From: SYFY01 sp041752315
GTDB lineage: Bacteria; Pseudomonadota; Gammaproteobacteria; Pseudomonadales; Azotimanducaceae
Reading direction: 5' to 3'
DNA: 64,000 nucleotides
Assembly (NCBI GenBank): GCA_041752315.1
Contig: JBGSHJ010000071.1
Coordinates: 101,146-165,145, forward strand
The notes under the pieces are model-generated. The model was given only the letters and a program-made list of their open reading frames with translations, had not been told where the DNA came from and made no database searches. The position numbers and the translations under genes were made by a program. How positions within the stretch are numbered: position 1 is the stretch's first letter; the number at the start of each line of letters is the position of its first letter. Shown piece after piece: positions 61,569 to 64,000 of the stretch.

Positions 61569-62498
61569 ATGTACTCTCATAAATCTGGTACCCGCGTCCT
61601 CCGTGCACCCGGACGTGAGTGTTCAAGTCACGTTGCCGTCCTGATCACGAGCCTTGTGATCTCGATGCTCGCAGGGTGTGGGGACGACCAGAATCAGACC
61701 AGCGTGGCTGCGGTGGATACAGGCGCAGGGCCTGCCGCGTCAGAACCGGTCATGCCCGCCGCGGAGCCACAGACCGACACACCCGTCACCGCACCTGTCC
61801 TGATCACGCTTCGCAGTGACAACCCATCGATGCACTTCAGCAGCGTCATGCGGGATGGCTCGCCATTGACAGTCGAAGGACTGGGAACAGCGGCCATCAC
61901 GTGGTCGCAGACACCCGACGAAGAAGGCATCGAATGCCTGACTCACGGATTGGTGATCAGCCTGTCGAATGGCACCACGCTGACACCGCAGGTGAACATC
62001 TGCGATGGCTGGACGGCGACGCTCGCAACAGCAGTCAGCACCAGCCGAGGCAATGTGCTGGCCGACCCGGAACTGCAGTGGCAACTGGACACATTCGAAT
62101 CAGAAGACCCGACACTCGGCAAACTCTGGCGACTGGTCTACGCCGTCCCGCAGACCGACGCCGTGGCCGTTGCCATGGAGTGCAACGCCGGTGCCGGCTT
62201 TGTCACCACCACCCTCTATACCGACACATCCAGCCTGAACCCGGCGCAAGCCGTACCGGTCCAGATTGACATCGATGGGCGTGCGCTGCGCTTCGACGCT
62301 GACTGGACAACCCCGCAGTCAGAAGAAGAGGCGGCGACACCGTTGCTCAATCTCGGCACCTGGCATCCGTTCTGGGACAACTTGCAGTCAGCAGGTTCCA
62401 TCCATATTCGTGCCGGCAACTGGGAGCCGATGGAGGTTTCGGTTCCCACTGATAGCGGTTCCACTTTCGGGAGCTTCGTGCGTGCCTGCAGAGGCTGA
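61569..62498 (+). CDS. Orphan lipoprotein of unknown family
   Basis: 309 aa from the ATG at 61569, with GAAGGG upstream; the first 21 codons of the longer frame lack a ribosome site. A signal (VAVLITSLVISMLAGC) with lipobox MLAGC gives a lipidated protein, and an Asp/Ala/Pro-rich linker leads to a beta-rich domain with four spaced Cys (IECLTHGL, NICDGW, MECNAGAG, VRACRG). I do not recognise the family. It is divergent from the MliC-like gene across 247 bp and convergent with the kinase-like gene. Confidence 0.75.
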   Translation: MYSHKSGTRVLRAPGRECSSHVAVLITSLVISMLAGCGDDQNQTSVAAVDTGAGPAASEPVMPAAEPQTDTPVTAPVLITLRSDNPSMHFSSVMRDGSPLTVEGLGTAAITWSQTPDEEGIECLTHGLVISLSNGTTLTPQVNICDGWTATLATAVSTSRGNVLADPELQWQLDTFESEDPTLGKLWRLVYAVPQTDAVAVAMECNAGAGFVTTTLYTDTSSLNPAQAVPVQIDIDGRALRFDADWTTPQSEEEAATPLLNLGTWHPFWDNLQSAGSIHIRAGNWEPMEVSVPTDSGSTFGSFVRACRG

Positions 62499-62651
62499 AC
62501 CAGACCATTCATGTAACTCTATACAGCAATCGACCTTCCACCAGGAAACCAGCCCCGCACGTTTCTGGTGCGCGCGGTGACTTGAATCAGGGCAGCCCGC
62601 CAGAAGGGACCCGTCAGTCTGAGGTTCCGTCTGTGGTTCCTGGCGCGTGTT

Positions 62652-64000
62652 TCATGTGCCAGCCGCAGCCCGGGTGGCAAACGTGCTGAGCGACGTGACA
62701 AACGTGTCTGTTGGCTGATCATTGAAGGCCTTGTAGTCGGGACGGCCGACGTTGGCACTCCTGGTGTACATGTAAGCCGGCACTTCGGCTCGTCCACCAA
62801 ACGCGGTGTAGTCAAACGACCCTCGGCCGTCCGGGTAGCGGCGGGCCTCGAAGGCTGAAAGTTTGCTGGCGAGGTCACTGGTACCCGTATTGCCGTCGAA
62901 GATCTGCTGCAGTTCCCGCGCTGCCTGCAGCCGTTCCTGTCGGTTCGCACCCCGCACCGGGCGGAACGCATCAAGATCAAAGAATACCACCCGGTGGCCG
63001 AATGGCGCCGACGGGTCGGGCACCACATCAAGGTTGGCCAGTTTGTGATCGGTCCAGACGATGCCCTCGGCGTTGAGGTCGCGAATCACCAGGTTGATGG
63101 TCATCTCTTCCGCGCGGGTGAGTTTATTACGGCCGTTCCGCGGACGCCTGGCATCCACACGATCCTGCGCATTCGTGACGGTGACCGGATCGCCCAAACG
63201 CTTTTTCGGGTGCCCCGGGTTTTCGTTGGTCACTTCGCTGGCAATGTTCTCCTCGCGGGACAACACGAAGTTGTATTCCTGGCCACCCTGCCGCGCCTTG
63301 ATGGTCATCGGTGCGCCAATACGTTTGACGACGCGGAACGGGCTGTTCGGACGTGCCACGCGAACATCTTCAAGAATGGCCCGGCCAGCGTCCTGGTCGG
63401 TGACCGCTCGTGCCCCACCGGGGCCATCCAGCCACATGAACTTCTTCACGACACGCGGGTTTGAATTGCTGCTGTACACCTTCGAGTTCGCGCCACCACC
63501 GAGGAACTTGCCCACCGGTGTCCGCGTTCCACTCACGGGGTTGTCGAGAGTGCCATTGGGATCAAGGTAGGGTTCCCCATGCTTCCCGAACTGTACCGGT
63601 GTCCCACCATAAACAAAGTTCGGCGTGTTGCTGCGGTTCAGTCTGAACGGCTTGACCCTGGGTGCGTCATACACCCGTGGGGCATCGGGCTGCAGCCGCA
63701 TCCGCAAACCAGGAGGGGGACTCCTGAGCCGGTTGTTTTCCGTTGGAGAGAACAGGTTGGTCCCGGTGATCATCGGCCTGGGGACAGCGGGCGGCGGCGG
63801 TGGTGGCCTGAGGGGACGGGCTCCCGGTAGACGAGGCGCGCCAGCGATGGGTACTACCGCGTTGGCCGCATTCTGGACAATCCGGTTCTGTGGCATGCGG
63901 ACCGGCGCCGGTCGCGCTGGACCTGCGTCGCTGGAACCCGGCAGGGCAGGCAGCGGGCCTTGCGAACTCGAGCTGGATGCCGCTTCGTCCGCGTCAATGG
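62652..64000 (-). CDS. Atypical kinase-fold protein with proline-rich N-terminus (5' end beyond window)
   Basis: The frame is open to the window edge; the visible part is at least 449 codons, with the first internal Met at 63896. It begins with a disordered stretch rich in Pro/Arg (including six consecutive Pro). Residues counted from that Met show kinase features: a Gly loop (FLGGGANSKV, 131-140), Lys151-Lys152 (VVKKFM), a catalytic-loop-like TDHKLAN (282-288) with the D-x-K-x-x-N spacing of protein kinases, and DLD (307-309) where DFG is expected. This resembles secreted effector or atypical kinases rather than Hanks kinases. Function and the missing N-terminus (possibly a delivery domain) are unknown. 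Confidence 0.75.
   Translation of the reverse strand, partial: IDADEAASSSSSQGPLPALPGSSDAGPARPAPVRMPQNRIVQNAANAVVPIAGAPRLPGARPLRPPPPPPAVPRPMITGTNLFSPTENNRLRSPPPGLRMRLQPDAPRVYDAPRVKPFRLNRSNTPNFVYGGTPVQFGKHGEPYLDPNGTLDNPVSGTRTPVGKFLGGGANSKVYSSNSNPRVVKKFMWLDGPGGARAVTDQDAGRAILEDVRVARPNSPFRVVKRIGAPMTIKARQGGQEYNFVLSREENIASEVTNENPGHPKKRLGDPVTVTNAQDRVDARRPRNGRNKLTRAEEMTINLVIRDLNAEGIVWTDHKLANLDVVPDPSAPFGHRVVFFDLDAFRPVRGANRQERLQAARELQQIFDGNTGTSDLASKLSAFEARRYPDGRGSFDYTAFGGRAEVPAYMYTRSANVGRPDYKAFNDQPTDTFVTSLSTFATRAAAGT

Noticed and set aside
1..64000. CRISPR arrays, insertion sequences and prophage genes
   Set aside because: No evenly spaced direct repeats of 24-40 bp with unique spacers, and no transposase, integrase or phage structural motifs were seen.

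Overview
The window is a GC-rich, densely coded bacterial chromosome segment. TonB-dependent uptake, a secretin, several outer-membrane lipoproteins, an AmpG-like MFS carrier and a ydbH-ynbE-ydbL operon point to a Gammaproteobacterium, probably from a poorly cultured environmental lineage (inference; no rRNA or other phylogenetic marker is present). No tRNA, rRNA, CRISPR array, transposase, integrase or replication origin was found.

Layout. (1) 1-9823, minus strand: one tight operon reading from an NAD(P)/FAD oxidoreductase fused to two cyclic-nucleotide-binding domains and a four-cluster ferredoxin, through a b-type-cytochrome-like membrane protein, an FHA-decaheme cytochrome, a GlcG/HbpS-like lipoprotein and an outer-membrane beta-barrel, to a secreted multiheme cytochrome cut by the window edge. 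It looks like an electron path from cytosol to outer membrane under nucleotide or phosphopeptide control, and is the best candidate for a little-described system. (2) 9824-11546: glutamate dehydrogenase behind a repeat-rich leader. (3) 11597-17944: a small SRPBCC protein and three transmembrane Hanks-type Ser/Thr kinases, one carrying a sulfatase-modifying-factor (FGE) domain. (4) 18068-22714: ydbL, ynbE, ydbH and a TPR protein, an envelope lipid-transport operon. (5) 23058-41766: accessory and metabolic block with YceI, a two-module CoA-ligase/NRPS without thioesterase, a secreted cyclase, a fucosyltransferase-like enzyme, a PQQ dehydrogenase, a TonB receptor, a PhyH-type dioxygenase, an MFS carrier and a double CaiB CoA-transferase. 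A short hairpin repeat, CGARGACACACCTCG, recurs in the intergenic gaps of this block only, always in the same orientation. (6) 41892-44645: dicarboxylate/glutamate symporter and MscS channel. (7) 44997-49582: a HAF/FG-GAP repeat protein split by a frameshift, a secreted transglutaminase-like gene broken by a 7-bp tandem duplication, and an intact transglutaminase-like gene. (8) 49989-53921: a TPR-secretin, two paralogous Cys-rich secreted proteins and a crotonase. (9) 54030-61321, minus strand: a likely virulence or defence operon of an MliC-like lysozyme-inhibitor lipoprotein, an exported ankyrin protein, a LamG-PAN-MACPF pore-former, a small secreted protein and a lectin-like beta-trefoil candidate. 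(10) 61569-64000: an orphan lipoprotein and the C-terminal part of a proline-rich protein with an atypical kinase fold.

Starts were moved from the longest open frame to an internal start wherever a ribosome site, signal peptide or ATGA overlap with the previous gene supported it. Functions are by-eye family recognition; no database search was run.
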